Source: Lachnospiraceae bacterium UBA3772 (GTDB lineage: Bacteria; Bacillota; Clostridia; Lachnospirales; Lachnospiraceae). Taken from it: a DNA stretch of 23,172 bases. Every line of letters begins with the position of its first letter. Position 1 is the first letter of the stretch. This document shows positions 6,242-15,593 of this stretch, one piece after another. The stretch spans positions 1-23,172 of the forward strand of contig DFFQ01000038.1 of NCBI GenBank assembly GCA_002371025.1. The letters are read 5' to 3'. The notes under the pieces were generated by a model. It was given only the letters and a program-made list of their open reading frames with translations, was not told the origin of the DNA and ran no database searches. A program made the position numbers and the translations under genes.

Positions 6242-9112
6242 TCACTCTTCTCGATTGATCACCCCAGGTATTTTATCATAATCAAAATCGTCCACAGCTT
6301 TCAGGATAGCTTCAACCCGCTCCGTTTCTTCTTTAGGAATCTGATATTTTTCCAATGTTTGTGCAACACAAACCACGCTGTCAAAATCAAAGTTAGCACA
6401 ATACTCCAAAAGCTTCCTGTAGGTTTCATTTAATTCCTCATTGGAGATAACAGGGCGCTCATCGTCCCCTTCAGTCTTCTCCTGATTGTTTAACGGCTCC
6501 AGTTCTTTTGCCAGTTTTCTGTATTGCGAAATCAACTCAGGCAATTCTTCTTCAAGTATTATAATGTCACCTGAATCCCCTGCTTTTTCCAATTTTGCGG
6601 CAAAATCTCCAAGTTCTAGTGCTCCTATAATCCTTGATGTACTCTTAAGTGCATGCACCTTTATCGTAGTATTCTTTATATCCTTCGCGGCCCAGAATGC
6701 TTCGATTTTATCTGCATTTTTCTCTGCTGTATCAAGGAACTTTTTCAATGTTATCAAATACGCTTTGCCACTTCCACAGTGTTTAATCCCTGTTGCCACA
6801 TCTATTGAATTTATATTCCTTATAAAGTCCGGTAACACGCCATCGATACCATAGGTGTCACCGGTATTACCAACCATAGCCAAATTATCGACATTACCGG
6901 TCTCCACTCCCTCATCCAATGCAGGTATAACTTTTTCCTTCGGTAAATACTGTAAAAGCATACCTTCCAACCTGTCGGGATCGATTGGCTTAGTCATATA
7001 GTCATCAAACCCTGCTTTGATGTACATTTCGCTCATACCGGATATTGCATTTGCAGTAAGACATATAATCGGCGTCTTATAATTCGGGGTATCTTTCAAC
7101 CCCCTCATTTCTCCAAGAACCTCAATACCGTCCTTTTCCGGCATCATATGATCCAAAAAAATCACATCATACTGTTTTTTCTTAAACAGCCCGATTGCTT
7201 CATCTCCATTTTCCGCAGTATCAATCTGAATCTTCGTACTGCTTAACAGTCCTAAGAAAACTGTAAGGTTTACTGGAGCGTCATCTACAACAAGCACTTT
7301 TGCTGTCGGTGCAGTGAACTTCTCGCGATAGCCTTTTCGTTCTTTTAACGTCTGTCTGAACGCATCCTCGTAATCACCGATTGGATTCCATTTAACCACT
7401 TTCTGCTCCAGATTAAAGTAAAATACCGAGCCCTCTCCGTAGACACTCTCTACCTGAAGGTGACTTCCCATCTTTACAAGAAAGCTCTGTGCAATGGTCA
7501 TACCAAGACCCGTGCCTTCAATATTGCGATTTCTTTTCTCTTCAACACGCTCAAAGGCTTTGAACATCCGGCTTATATCTTCAGGCTTAATTCCTATTCC
7601 AGTATCGGCAACGCTAACCTTCAAAATAACAGCATCCTGCTTGTCCGGTATCTTTTCATATCCAACAGAGAAAGTAACCGACCCCTCTTTTGTGTATTTC
7701 ACGGCATTTGATAAAATATTAGTAATGACCTGCTTTATTCGGATTTCATCACCGTTAAGGATTGAAGGTATTCCACTGTCAATGTCCAATTTGAAAGTCA
7801 GCCCTTTGTCTTCTGTTTTCTTCTGCACCATGTTCACAAGGTCGTTTAACATGGATACAAATCTGTAATCCCCATTGATAATATCCATTTTTCCGGCTTC
7901 AATTTTTGAAAAATCCAGAATGTCGTTAATTATTCCCAAAAGGGTATTTCCCGCCGTTCTGATATTCCCGGAATAACCGAGTATTTTCTCATCATCACTC
8001 TCTCTTAACACCATTTCGTTAAGTCCCAAGATAGCATTCATAGGAGTACGTATGTCATGGGACATGGTAGAAAGAAAGTAAGACTTGGCTTCATTTGCCT
8101 GATTTGCCTGTACTGCCGCTTCCGACAGTTTGCGATTGTAGATCATCAATGTGATAAAATTAAATATAAGCAATAAAACGAGCGCGACTGAAACATTTCC
8201 CAGCAAAAGCCAGTCAACAACGTGGCTTTCCATAAGTTCATCCTTTGGAATATATGCAATCAGATACCATACTTTCAAAGATTCAAACGGCGTATAGGAT
8301 ATCACGCACTCCTCACCTTTTGAATTGTAGATGGTCATCGAACCCACTCCCCCTATAATCTCGCTCTTAATGCGTTCGTATTCCTCGATAGAAACATCAT
8401 TATAGGATCTGAAATATTGAAAGAAATTACTGTTTTTTAGAGATTTTCCACGTACAATATAGTCGCCGTCCTGATCAATAATACTTATTTCAACGTTCTC
8501 ATACTCACCCTTTAAAAATACAAGTTTTTGCTTAAGACGACTGATTGGAACCACCCTCATCAAAAGGCCTGTCCTCATTTTTCCAGTATCCTCATCAAGC
8601 ACCTGCACATAATTCATAAATGCAATCGATTGTATTCCGTTCATGGGATTCGTATAAGCCCTGGTTATATTGACCACTCCGTCAACATTGCTTACACTTT
8701 CAAGATTTTCAAAGATAGGTACATTTTTATAGGAAACTGAATAATCGCCGGTATCACCCGTTTTTTCTGTCGTAGAGATACCGGATAGTTCAGGATCATC
8801 CATAAAAATTAGATGGCCTGATATCTCAGGAGATATCTTTGCCTTTCGTATATAAGACATAGCCTCTTTTGCTGTCATCGGCGTCCCAGCTTCCGCAGAC
8901 CGATTGATATAGTTCGACCATATATCGCACAAATGTTGTTCATCCTCAAGGTAGTTTGCAATAATCTGATCTACTGTGAGCGTCATTTTCTCATACGCTT
9001 CTATAACATTCTGCCTGCTTTCTTCTTCCATGGAGTTAGCGTAGCTGACGATAAAATACAATACAAGTCCGATGATAACAAGATTGGGAATGATTACCAG
9101 AGCTTTCTTCAT
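6242..9112 (-). CDS. Hybrid sensor histidine kinase (sensor domain-HisKA-HATPase-REC-Hpt)
   Basis: 956 residues. One membrane segment (about 5-23) is followed by a roughly 275-residue extracellular part of dCache-like layout and a second membrane segment (about 301-325). The HisKA box STMSHDIRTPMNAILG has H352. The ATPase has N-box NILSNAVKYT and glycine boxes DTGIG (503-507) and GTGLG (533-537). A receiver follows with D610/D611, phosphoacceptor D654 (FLDHMMP) and K708, then an Hpt domain with H820 (VHALKSTSR). This is a complete phosphorelay whose Hpt should pass phosphate to the REC-HD-GYP protein 16 bases downstream. The solute-binding lipoprotein gene lies just upstream and may supply ligand. 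Signal unknown. Confidence 0.93.
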   Translation of the reverse strand: MKKALVIIPNLVIIGLVLYFIVSYANSMEEESRQNVIEAYEKMTLTVDQIIANYLEDEQHLCDIWSNYINRSAEAGTPMTAKEAMSYIRKAKISPEISGHLIFMDDPELSGISTTEKTGDTGDYSVSYKNVPIFENLESVSNVDGVVNITRAYTNPMNGIQSIAFMNYVQVLDEDTGKMRTGLLMRVVPISRLKQKLVFLKGEYENVEISIIDQDGDYIVRGKSLKNSNFFQYFRSYNDVSIEEYERIKSEIIGGVGSMTIYNSKGEECVISYTPFESLKVWYLIAYIPKDELMESHVVDWLLLGNVSVALVLLLIFNFITLMIYNRKLSEAAVQANQANEAKSYFLSTMSHDIRTPMNAILGLNEMVLRESDDEKILGYSGNIRTAGNTLLGIINDILDFSKIEAGKMDIINGDYRFVSMLNDLVNMVQKKTEDKGLTFKLDIDSGIPSILNGDEIRIKQVITNILSNAVKYTKEGSVTFSVGYEKIPDKQDAVILKVSVADTGIGIKPEDISRMFKAFERVEEKRNRNIEGTGLGMTIAQSFLVKMGSHLQVESVYGEGSVFYFNLEQKVVKWNPIGDYEDAFRQTLKERKGYREKFTAPTAKVLVVDDAPVNLTVFLGLLSSTKIQIDTAENGDEAIGLFKKKQYDVIFLDHMMPEKDGIEVLGEMRGLKDTPNYKTPIICLTANAISGMSEMYIKAGFDDYMTKPIDPDRLEGMLLQYLPKEKVIPALDEGVETGNVDNLAMVGNTGDTYGIDGVLPDFIRNINSIDVATGIKHCGSGKAYLITLKKFLDTAEKNADKIEAFWAAKDIKNTTIKVHALKSTSRIIGALELGDFAAKLEKAGDSGDIIILEEELPELISQYRKLAKELEPLNNQEKTEGDDERPVISNEELNETYRKLLEYCANFDFDSVVCVAQTLEKYQIPKEETERVEAILKAVDDFDYDKIPGVINREE

Positions 9113-9129
9113 GCGCCCCCCTCCGTTTT

Positions 9130-10419
9130 CTATTCAAAGGTTCCGTACTTTTTGATAGCATCCTCAATAGTAATATCGCCTCTTCCAACCTGATATGCCG
9201 CTTCTTTTATCTGCACTGTAAGTGAGTCCGTAATACCAAGCACTTCCGGAGATAAGGTACGGTCTGAAGGTACCTGTGCAAACGGTGCATAAACCGAATC
9301 CAAAGACATATCCGTAGTAGGTGTTACAAGCCGCTTTATCGAAGCCATCTCATTCAGTTCAGACTCCGTAATCAAAAAACGCATAAATTCATTTGTCATA
9401 TCAAGATTATCGCAATCCTTGTTAACAGAAAATTCTACTGACGGACTATCTATAAAGTATCCGCCATCCTCTGTCAGAGGAATCGGTGAAAACGTGTAAT
9501 TAAAAGGTGCCGCAGTAAATGCCTCCGACTGACTTTCTCTTTTTTTAGTTCCTGACACAGCATCTCCTGCACAAATCATCATCGGCACATCACCTTCAAA
9601 AAAGCGCAAAATCACCTGCGTATAGTTATCCTCAATCTTACTACATTCATCCAGATCGACGCAGCCGTTTTGGATTAACTGATCTACAGCTTCCAACGCC
9701 GGGCGCATGTATTCTCCTGCTGCAGGATTTAAATCATTTGCCATCTTAAGTGCTTCCGGATTATCGGATAGCGTGGCTACAAACATCGGATAAGCAACCG
9801 TATACATAAAGCAGCTAGAAGACCCCTGACTGTACCCCATCATAGGGCTTTTGTATCCCTTTTTCTTAAATTCTTCACACACTTTCAACAACTCTGTCCA
9901 GGTGGTAGGAACTTTCAGACCTTCCTTTTCAAACAAATCGTTGTTAACAAGCATGCCGTAACTTCTCGAAAAAATCGGTACCATCATCACATGCCCTTCT
10001 TCATCACTATTGATCAAACCTGAACGGATACATCCCAAATTAAATTTCAGCGAATCATCCGAAAGATCTTCCGCATGTGCAAACACCGAATCATACTTCT
10101 CATTACCAGCCATCGATGCATAGGAGAAGAAAATATTTGGTTTATCCTCCCCTTCAAGTGCAGTTCCAATTATGTTGCTATAATCATCCAATTTCACGTA
10201 ACTAAGCTGTACCTTCGGATAAATTTTATTGAAACGGTCAAATTCCGCTTCCAATGCCTCAAAGTTATCATAGCTTCCAACCACGGTAATGTTACATTCC
10301 GTATTCACATCAAGAGTCGGAACGAAACCCTCTTCGTTTTTTTCCTGAGTTTTGTCGCTGCAAGCTGTCATAAACACCAAAATACCTATGAGTAAAATGA
10401 TACATTTCATCTTCTTCAT
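9130..10419 (-). CDS. Extracellular solute-binding lipoprotein (family 1, sugar-type)
   Basis: 429 residues. It starts with a lipoprotein signal peptide, MKKMKCIILLIGILVFMTAC, with the lipidated cysteine at residue 20. The body has the features of ABC family 1 binding proteins: ITVVGSYDNFEALEAEFDRF near the N-terminus, LVNNDLFEKEGLKVPTTWTE in the middle, and the FMRFLITESE region. Such proteins usually bind sugars or oligosaccharides for an ABC importer, but none is encoded here. The next gene, 17 bases away, is a membrane sensor kinase, so this protein may present ligand to the kinase (inference). AGGAGGG lies seven bases before the ATG, and a TATAAT lies at 10474-10479. Confidence 0.88.
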   Translation of the reverse strand: MKKMKCIILLIGILVFMTACSDKTQEKNEEGFVPTLDVNTECNITVVGSYDNFEALEAEFDRFNKIYPKVQLSYVKLDDYSNIIGTALEGEDKPNIFFSYASMAGNEKYDSVFAHAEDLSDDSLKFNLGCIRSGLINSDEEGHVMMVPIFSRSYGMLVNNDLFEKEGLKVPTTWTELLKVCEEFKKKGYKSPMMGYSQGSSSCFMYTVAYPMFVATLSDNPEALKMANDLNPAAGEYMRPALEAVDQLIQNGCVDLDECSKIEDNYTQVILRFFEGDVPMMICAGDAVSGTKKRESQSEAFTAAPFNYTFSPIPLTEDGGYFIDSPSVEFSVNKDCDNLDMTNEFMRFLITESELNEMASIKRLVTPTTDMSLDSVYAPFAQVPSDRTLSPEVLGITDSLTVQIKEAAYQVGRGDITIEDAIKKYGTFE

Positions 10420-10473
10420 ATGTTATCCCTCCTACTCCCATAAGCCTGTTTCGACACAATAAAAACTGTTTTA

Positions 10474-10479
10474 ATTATA
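10474..10479 (-). promoter_or_regulatory. -10 element of the binding protein-kinase-regulator operon
   Basis: A consensus TATAAT on the minus strand, about 55 bases before the lipoprotein start. The -35 position at 17 bases holds only TTAAAA, so the promoter may need an activator. The stretch 10480-10630 is AT-rich and otherwise featureless. Confidence 0.5.
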
Positions 10480-10630
10480 CCATTTTTCACCTGTTTTTTT
10501 AATCTATAGCAAAAGAGCACTTTGTGAAAATTTTTTTAACACATATATTTCATTTCCCTCTTTTCAAATAATTCTAAACAATCACTTTTAGATACATTCT
10601 GCACAAATTAGTATTACTGTTTATCAAGAT

Positions 10631-10678
10631 AAAATAGAAACGGCATTATGATCTTATCTTCTCATAATGCCGTTTCTA
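10631..10678 (-). terminator. Rho-independent terminator of eno
   Basis: A perfect 17-base stem (10635-10651 with 10662-10678) and a 10-base loop, followed on the minus strand by TTTT. It begins about 28 bases after the eno stop codon. This is the strongest hairpin in the window. Confidence 0.85.
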
Positions 10679-10706
10679 TGAATATTATTCATTAAGTAAT
10701 ATAGAA

Positions 10707-12017
<1,311 letters not shown>

Positions 12018-12044
12018 TTACTCATCCTTTATATCAATAAAAAC

Positions 12045-12467
12045 TTATACTAAAGCTCTTCCAAGATCTGCACAGTTTTCAAGCGCTTCATCATCAGGAG
12101 CATTGTTAGCCATTACACCATTTGTTACAAGATTTGCTCCTGCTGCAACAGCTCTGTCCTCCCAATCTCTCATCCACTGGCCATCTCCCCATCCATAAGA
12201 ACCGAAGAGTCCGATTTTCTTTCCACTAAGAGATGACTCAAGCTCTGTGAACATAGGATCAAATTCTATTTCTTCAAGAACTTCTGCCCCCATTGCTGGA
12301 CATCCAAATGCAACCGCATCAAAATCAGCAAGTTTTGAAGATGAAAACTCACTTGGTCCAAAAAATGTTACCTCAGCCCCCTTTGATTCTGCCGCTGCTC
12401 CTACTGCCTTAGCCATAGCTTCAGTATTGCCTGTTGCACTCCAATATACTACTGCTACTTTACTCAT
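12045..12467 (-). CDS. Short-chain flavodoxin
   Basis: 140 residues. The FMN phosphate loop is WSATGNTEAMA at 9-19, and aromatic flavin contacts occur in FGSYGWGDGQWMRDWEDR. This is the short-chain Clostridium-type flavodoxin, a cytoplasmic one-electron carrier that commonly replaces ferredoxin when iron is scarce. It lies between DUF3793 (75 bases upstream) and eno (39 bases downstream). A GTTAG-N6-CTAAC box lies over the probable promoter of the set, which fits control by metal. The gap before it carries a 7-base-stem hairpin (12512-12531). AAAGG lies upstream of the ATG. Confidence 0.93.
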   Translation of the reverse strand: MSKVAVVYWSATGNTEAMAKAVGAAAESKGAEVTFFGPSEFSSSKLADFDAVAFGCPAMGAEVLEEIEFDPMFTELESSLSGKKIGLFGSYGWGDGQWMRDWEDRAVAAGANLVTNGVMANNAPDDEALENCADLGRALV

Positions 12468-12511
12468 ACTTTATCCTTTCTAGAGCTATATGCCCCTGTA
12501 ATTTATTTAAG

Positions 12512-12531
12512 AACGTTCCATTTCGAACGTT
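12512..12531 (-). promoter_or_regulatory. Hairpin in the DUF3793-flavodoxin gap
   Basis: Arms AACGTTC (12512-12518) and GAACGTT (12525-12531) with a 6-base loop. It lies ten bases after the DUF3793 stop. No T-run follows on the minus strand, so it is more likely an mRNA processing or stability element, or an operator, than a full terminator. Confidence 0.4.
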
Positions 12532-12542
12532 TCATCACACCT

Positions 12543-13103
12543 TTACATTGCAACAACTAAGTTGTCTAAACCCACCCCTTCGGAGTATCTTTTCATATAC
12601 TCAGCCGTGCACATTTTATATTTATCAAATGTATCCTTTGCCTTTTTCTCATCTCCATATACTTTCCAGCATCCGGTACATTTAGAACATTCCCCGTTAT
12701 TTTCGATAAATCCCTTCACATCCTTAGGCGGATACCCAAGAAATAATCCAACCTCATGGGGAAAACATTTGCTGTCAGTAAATGATTCTAACTTCCTTTT
12801 TAAACAACAAATACAAGCATATGTATTTCCAACCTCATAGCCAAAACTTTTGAGGATATCTGAAGTCTCCTTATCACAGAGATCTTTCTTAAGAAATGAC
12901 ACACGAAATACATATATAAGAACTCTGTGATCAGAATACCTGACCGGAAGGATTCTAACCCCCTTTTTAGAAAGAAGGCCATTAAACCTTCTAACATCCT
13001 TCACCACTTCTGATCTGTCACCATAAGTACAGGTAAAAAGATTAGCTGTCTTTATTCCTGCAAGTGTTGGAGCACAAAACTCCACTATGTTTTTTTCAAA
13101 CAT
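12543..13103 (-). CDS. DUF3793 family protein
   Basis: 186 residues matching the DUF3793 family (FCAPTLAGIKTANLFTC near the start, then CICCLKRKL and the tail GLFLGYPPKDVKGFI with CSKCTGCWKVY). It has 11 cysteines, several in close pairs (97/99/100 and 139/142/145), and no membrane segment or signal peptide. The cysteine spacing hints at metal or cluster binding, or thiol chemistry, but no function is established. It sits upstream of flavodoxin and behind the GTTAG/CTAAC box at 13204-13219. A GGAG lies nine bases before the ATG, and a 20-codon reading frame ends just before it, suggesting coupled translation. Confidence 0.85.
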   Translation of the reverse strand: MFEKNIVEFCAPTLAGIKTANLFTCTYGDRSEVVKDVRRFNGLLSKKGVRILPVRYSDHRVLIYVFRVSFLKKDLCDKETSDILKSFGYEVGNTYACICCLKRKLESFTDSKCFPHEVGLFLGYPPKDVKGFIENNGECSKCTGCWKVYGDEKKAKDTFDKYKMCTAEYMKRYSEGVGLDNLVVAM

Positions 13104-13104
13104 C

Positions 13105-13167
13105 TCACGCTACTCCATTTATTAATCTTGTAAGCCATTCAATGCGTCTCTTAATCGTTTGTCGCAT
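13105..13167 (-). CDS. Possible 20-residue peptide upstream of DUF3793
   Basis: An ATG at 13167 with AAAGGGG eight bases upstream opens a 20-codon frame (MRQTIKRRIEWLTRL and five more residues). Its TGA ends two bases before the DUF3793 ATG. The peptide is basic and could form an amphipathic helix. The good ribosome site, the tight junction and the position between the predicted promoter and DUF3793 support translation. It could be a leader peptide coupling translation or a small functional protein. No family is recognised. Confidence 0.5.
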   Translation of the reverse strand: MRQTIKRRIEWLTRLINGVA

Positions 13168-13203
13168 AGACTCAACCCCTTTCCAATTAAAAGCATCAAC
13201 ACA

Positions 13204-13219
13204 GTTAGTTATATCTAAC
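13204..13219. promoter_or_regulatory. GTTAG-N6-CTAAC box over the DUF3793-flavodoxin promoter
   Basis: A perfect 5+5 palindrome (GTTAGTTATATCTAAC). Read on the minus strand it contains TATAAC (13208-13213) as the probable -10, so a bound repressor would block the promoter. It is the same arrangement as the box at 19726-19741. The motif resembles the core of DtxR/IdeR iron boxes (TTAGGTTAGGCTAACCTAA). Confidence 0.65.
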
Positions 13220-13235
13220 CATAGGGTTTTTAAAA

Positions 13236-13273
13236 TGTGACAAACACTTGTATTTAAACTTGTATCTGTCACA
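13236..13273. repeat. Dyad TGTGACA-N24-TGTCACA with nested ACTTGTAT direct repeats
   Basis: Seven-base inverted arms at 13236-13242 and 13267-13273 enclose two copies of ACTTGTAT (13246-13253, 13258-13265) twelve bases apart. It lies just upstream of the predicted -10 at 13208-13213 on the transcribed strand. It could be the site of a second regulator, perhaps an activator. Confidence 0.4.
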
Positions 13274-13283
13274 CGCCATTTTG

Positions 13284-13299
13284 GTTAGTCGTAACTTAC
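13284..13299. promoter_or_regulatory. Degenerate GTTAG-N6-CTTAC box
   Basis: GTTAGTCGTAACTTAC matches the box consensus with one mismatch and lies 80 bases from the perfect copy at 13204. It partly overlaps a separate palindrome, AACTTA-N6-TAAGTT, ending near 13310. It may be a weaker second site. Confidence 0.35.
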
Positions 13300-13343
13300 T
13301 ATAATAAGTTTTACCATACTCTTAGTTAATAATCAAGTTTTTT

Positions 13344-13375
13344 CTCGTGAAGCCTCACATGACTAAAGTCACGAG
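13344..13375. other. Alternative-hairpin sequence, possible IS200/IS605 end remnant
   Basis: CTCGTGA (13344-13350) pairs with TCACGAG (13369-13375); alternatively TGACT (13360-13364) pairs with AGTCA (13367-13371). The two folds exclude each other. A hairpin of the form TGACT-AA-AGTCA followed by a GC-rich tail resembles the subterminal hairpins of IS200/IS605 elements, but no transposase or TnpB is present. It lacks a T-run on either strand, so it is not a standard terminator for the ABC operon ending at 13410. Confidence 0.3.
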
Positions 13376-13409
13376 TGTGCGGCGGTAATTCACCAAACGA
13401 ATTCTGATC

Positions 13410-14897
13410 TTAAACAAATTTTGATACCTTTCCCTTTTCAATATATAGCAGATGATCACAGCAAAGGTCTATCAGTTCACTGTCATGTGTTGAAACAAGC
13501 ACAGTATATCCAGCGCTTGCAAGCCGCGTAAGCAGATTTCCAACGACTTCCATATGCACATAATCAAGTCCCGATGTCGGTTCATCGAACAGGAGTATTT
13601 CAGCTTCCGAAGCAATTGCAGATGCAACAGCTACCCTCTGCTTCTGCCCACCTGAAAGGGCCATAGGATGCTTGTCTTTATACGAAAGAAGATCTAATCG
13701 ATCCAATATCTCATGGCAACGTATCTCATCCTTTTCTTTCATTGAAAGAAAAACCTCTGCTTCTACGCTGTCGGTAAACAACTGATGATTCACATCCTGC
13801 ATTACCATGTAGCATAATTTAAGCCGGTCTTTTGCCTTATAATCTGTTCCCAAAAGGCTTATCACTCCGGAACAGTCCTTCTCCAATCCACAAACACACC
13901 TAAGAAATGTTGACTTCCCGGTTCCATTTTTTCCAAGAACACCTATCACTTTTCCTCTTGGGAGCGAAAGCTTCGGAATATTAAGATTAAGAATATCCTT
14001 ATCATTCTCTGTAAACTTTTTCTTCCTAAAAATATAAGGTCTTTTTTTATAAGAAAAGTAAAAATCTTTCAGCAGGATACTCTCACTTTCTCTCTTTGTT
14101 ATAGGCTTTTTATTTGTATTTTTGTTCTTTTGTTCATCTATAATTTCCGTGTTTATCGGTCTGAGTTTTAAGTCTCTTATCTTATTTCTATCAAATGAAG
14201 AGAACTCTGTCCCGCTCCATTCTTCACCTATATCCCCATCCTTCATGTAGATCACACGGTCGACTATGTCCCTCAGATACCAAAGCCGATGCTCTGAAAT
14301 TACTATTGTTTTTCCTTGTTCCTTCCACTTGATGATAAGCTGTCTTAAATCCTTTATTGACAAAGTATCAAGGTTTGATGACGGTTCATCCAGCAATATA
14401 ATATTGGGAAATAGTGCTGCTACAGAAGCACATGCGATTTTTTGTTTTTCTCCGCCGGATAACTCAAACAAGCTCCTTCCAAGAAGTTTCTCAATATTCA
14501 TATCCGATACAATAGCATTTTTTCTCTTTATTATTTCATCTGTATCAAGTCCTATGTTCTCCGGTCCAAATACAATCTCTCCATCTGTATCTACAGAAAA
14601 GAACTGGCTCCTTGGATTCTGGAAAACCGTCCCGACAATCCCTGCCATCTCGTACAATTCAGTCTGCTTAATATCATGTCCTGCAACTACCATGCTGCCT
14701 TCTAACTCTCCGGGGTAATAATGCGGTATCAAACCATTTATAAGCCTGATGAGCGTAGTCTTCCCGGATCCGGAGGCGCCACATAAAAGCAAAGTTTCCC
14801 CTTCCTTCACAAAAAGAGATACATTTTTAAGCAGACCTTCGTCTGATCCTTTATATCTAAAAGAAACATTTTTTATCTCTACCACATTCTGCTTCAT
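13410..14897 (-). CDS. ECF transporter double ATPase (EcfA1-EcfA2 fusion)
   Basis: 495 residues with two ABC nucleotide-binding domains. The first has Walker A CGASGSGKTT (about 39-48), signature ELSGGEKQK and Walker B NIILLDEPSSNLD. The second has Walker A GVLGKNGTGKSTF, signature ALSGGQKQR and Walker B EILLFDEPTSGLD. This is the fused energising subunit of an energy-coupling-factor importer; ATP hydrolysis on the cytoplasmic face drives EcfT and the S component. It starts at the base after the EcfT stop codon. All catalytic motifs are intact, so the module should be active. It is the last gene of the five-gene operon. Confidence 0.93.
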   Translation of the reverse strand: MKQNVVEIKNVSFRYKGSDEGLLKNVSLFVKEGETLLLCGASGSGKTTLIRLINGLIPHYYPGELEGSMVVAGHDIKQTELYEMAGIVGTVFQNPRSQFFSVDTDGEIVFGPENIGLDTDEIIKRKNAIVSDMNIEKLLGRSLFELSGGEKQKIACASVAALFPNIILLDEPSSNLDTLSIKDLRQLIIKWKEQGKTIVISEHRLWYLRDIVDRVIYMKDGDIGEEWSGTEFSSFDRNKIRDLKLRPINTEIIDEQKNKNTNKKPITKRESESILLKDFYFSYKKRPYIFRKKKFTENDKDILNLNIPKLSLPRGKVIGVLGKNGTGKSTFLRCVCGLEKDCSGVISLLGTDYKAKDRLKLCYMVMQDVNHQLFTDSVEAEVFLSMKEKDEIRCHEILDRLDLLSYKDKHPMALSGGQKQRVAVASAIASEAEILLFDEPTSGLDYVHMEVVGNLLTRLASAGYTVLVSTHDSELIDLCCDHLLYIEKGKVSKFV

Positions 14898-15593
14898 CTA
14901 AAAATACTTAAAGATAACAAATATTGTAAGTGCCACAGTGAATCCGATCATCATCAGATTATCGACTGCATGTAGTTTCAGGGCTACAACACTTGTCCTT
15001 TTCACCTTTCCTCCAAGTCCTCTTGTTATTGCTGCCGCTGAAAGTTCATCTCCTATGTTTACACAGGAAAATAGAAGCGGTATCATTCTAAATTCGAGCA
15101 TCCTTGCACCTCCAAATACGATCCCTCTCATTTTCATAGCATCACGGATTGATTCGTATTCTTCCTTAATCGTCGGGAAAAAACGCATCACCACCGCAAG
15201 AGATACGGTTATACTATCCGGCATATGCATTTTTTCCATGGCCGACATAAATTCGCCTATTTTTGTAGTTCTTACCACATACCATGCTGTGATAAATGCA
15301 GGGAGAAATTGCGCAATGATTCCACAATATCCTGTGAGCAGGGATTTAATAATTCCGGTTGATTCTTCTGACAAGAAGAAAAATGTCATACCCAACGATA
15401 CAGCATACAGAGCAGAAAAAAGAAATGCACTTTTATATCTTTTCTCTGCTATCAGTAGCAATATTGGAAGCAGTGTGACAATGATCCTTACGGTCCATTG
15501 TAATGGCGTTGTTGCACTCATCATGACGATTGACGATACAATAAGGATCATATAAAGTTTTGTTCTCGGATCGATCTTTAATTTCATGATCAA
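14898..15593 (-). CDS. ECF transporter T component (EcfT/CbiQ family)
   Basis: 231 residues with about five or six hydrophobic segments. It has the start LKIDPRTKLYMILIVS typical of CbiQ/EcfT and the two coupling motifs near the end: MKMRGIVFGG and AAITRGLGGK, the x-R-G helices that dock into the ATPase. It links the S component to the ATPases in the membrane. Its ATG overlaps the S-component stop by four bases, and its stop abuts the ATPase start, so the three are translated as a unit. A second ATG two codons in gives an equally good start. Confidence 0.9.
   Translation of the reverse strand: MIMKLKIDPRTKLYMILIVSSIVMMSATTPLQWTVRIIVTLLPILLLIAEKRYKSAFLFSALYAVSLGMTFFFLSEESTGIIKSLLTGYCGIIAQFLPAFITAWYVVRTTKIGEFMSAMEKMHMPDSITVSLAVVMRFFPTIKEEYESIRDAMKMRGIVFGGARMLEFRMIPLLFSCVNIGDELSAAAITRGLGGKVKRTSVVALKLHAVDNLMMIGFTVALTIFVIFKYF

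Noticed and set aside
13104..13409. Riboswitch upstream of DUF3793
   Set aside because: The repeats lie mainly upstream of the predicted transcript start, and no known riboswitch core could be recognised.
14938..15555. Plus-strand 205-codon open frame opposite EcfT
   Set aside because: It is the antisense shadow of a clearly recognised membrane protein gene with operon overlaps on both sides; its composition mirrors EcfT codons.
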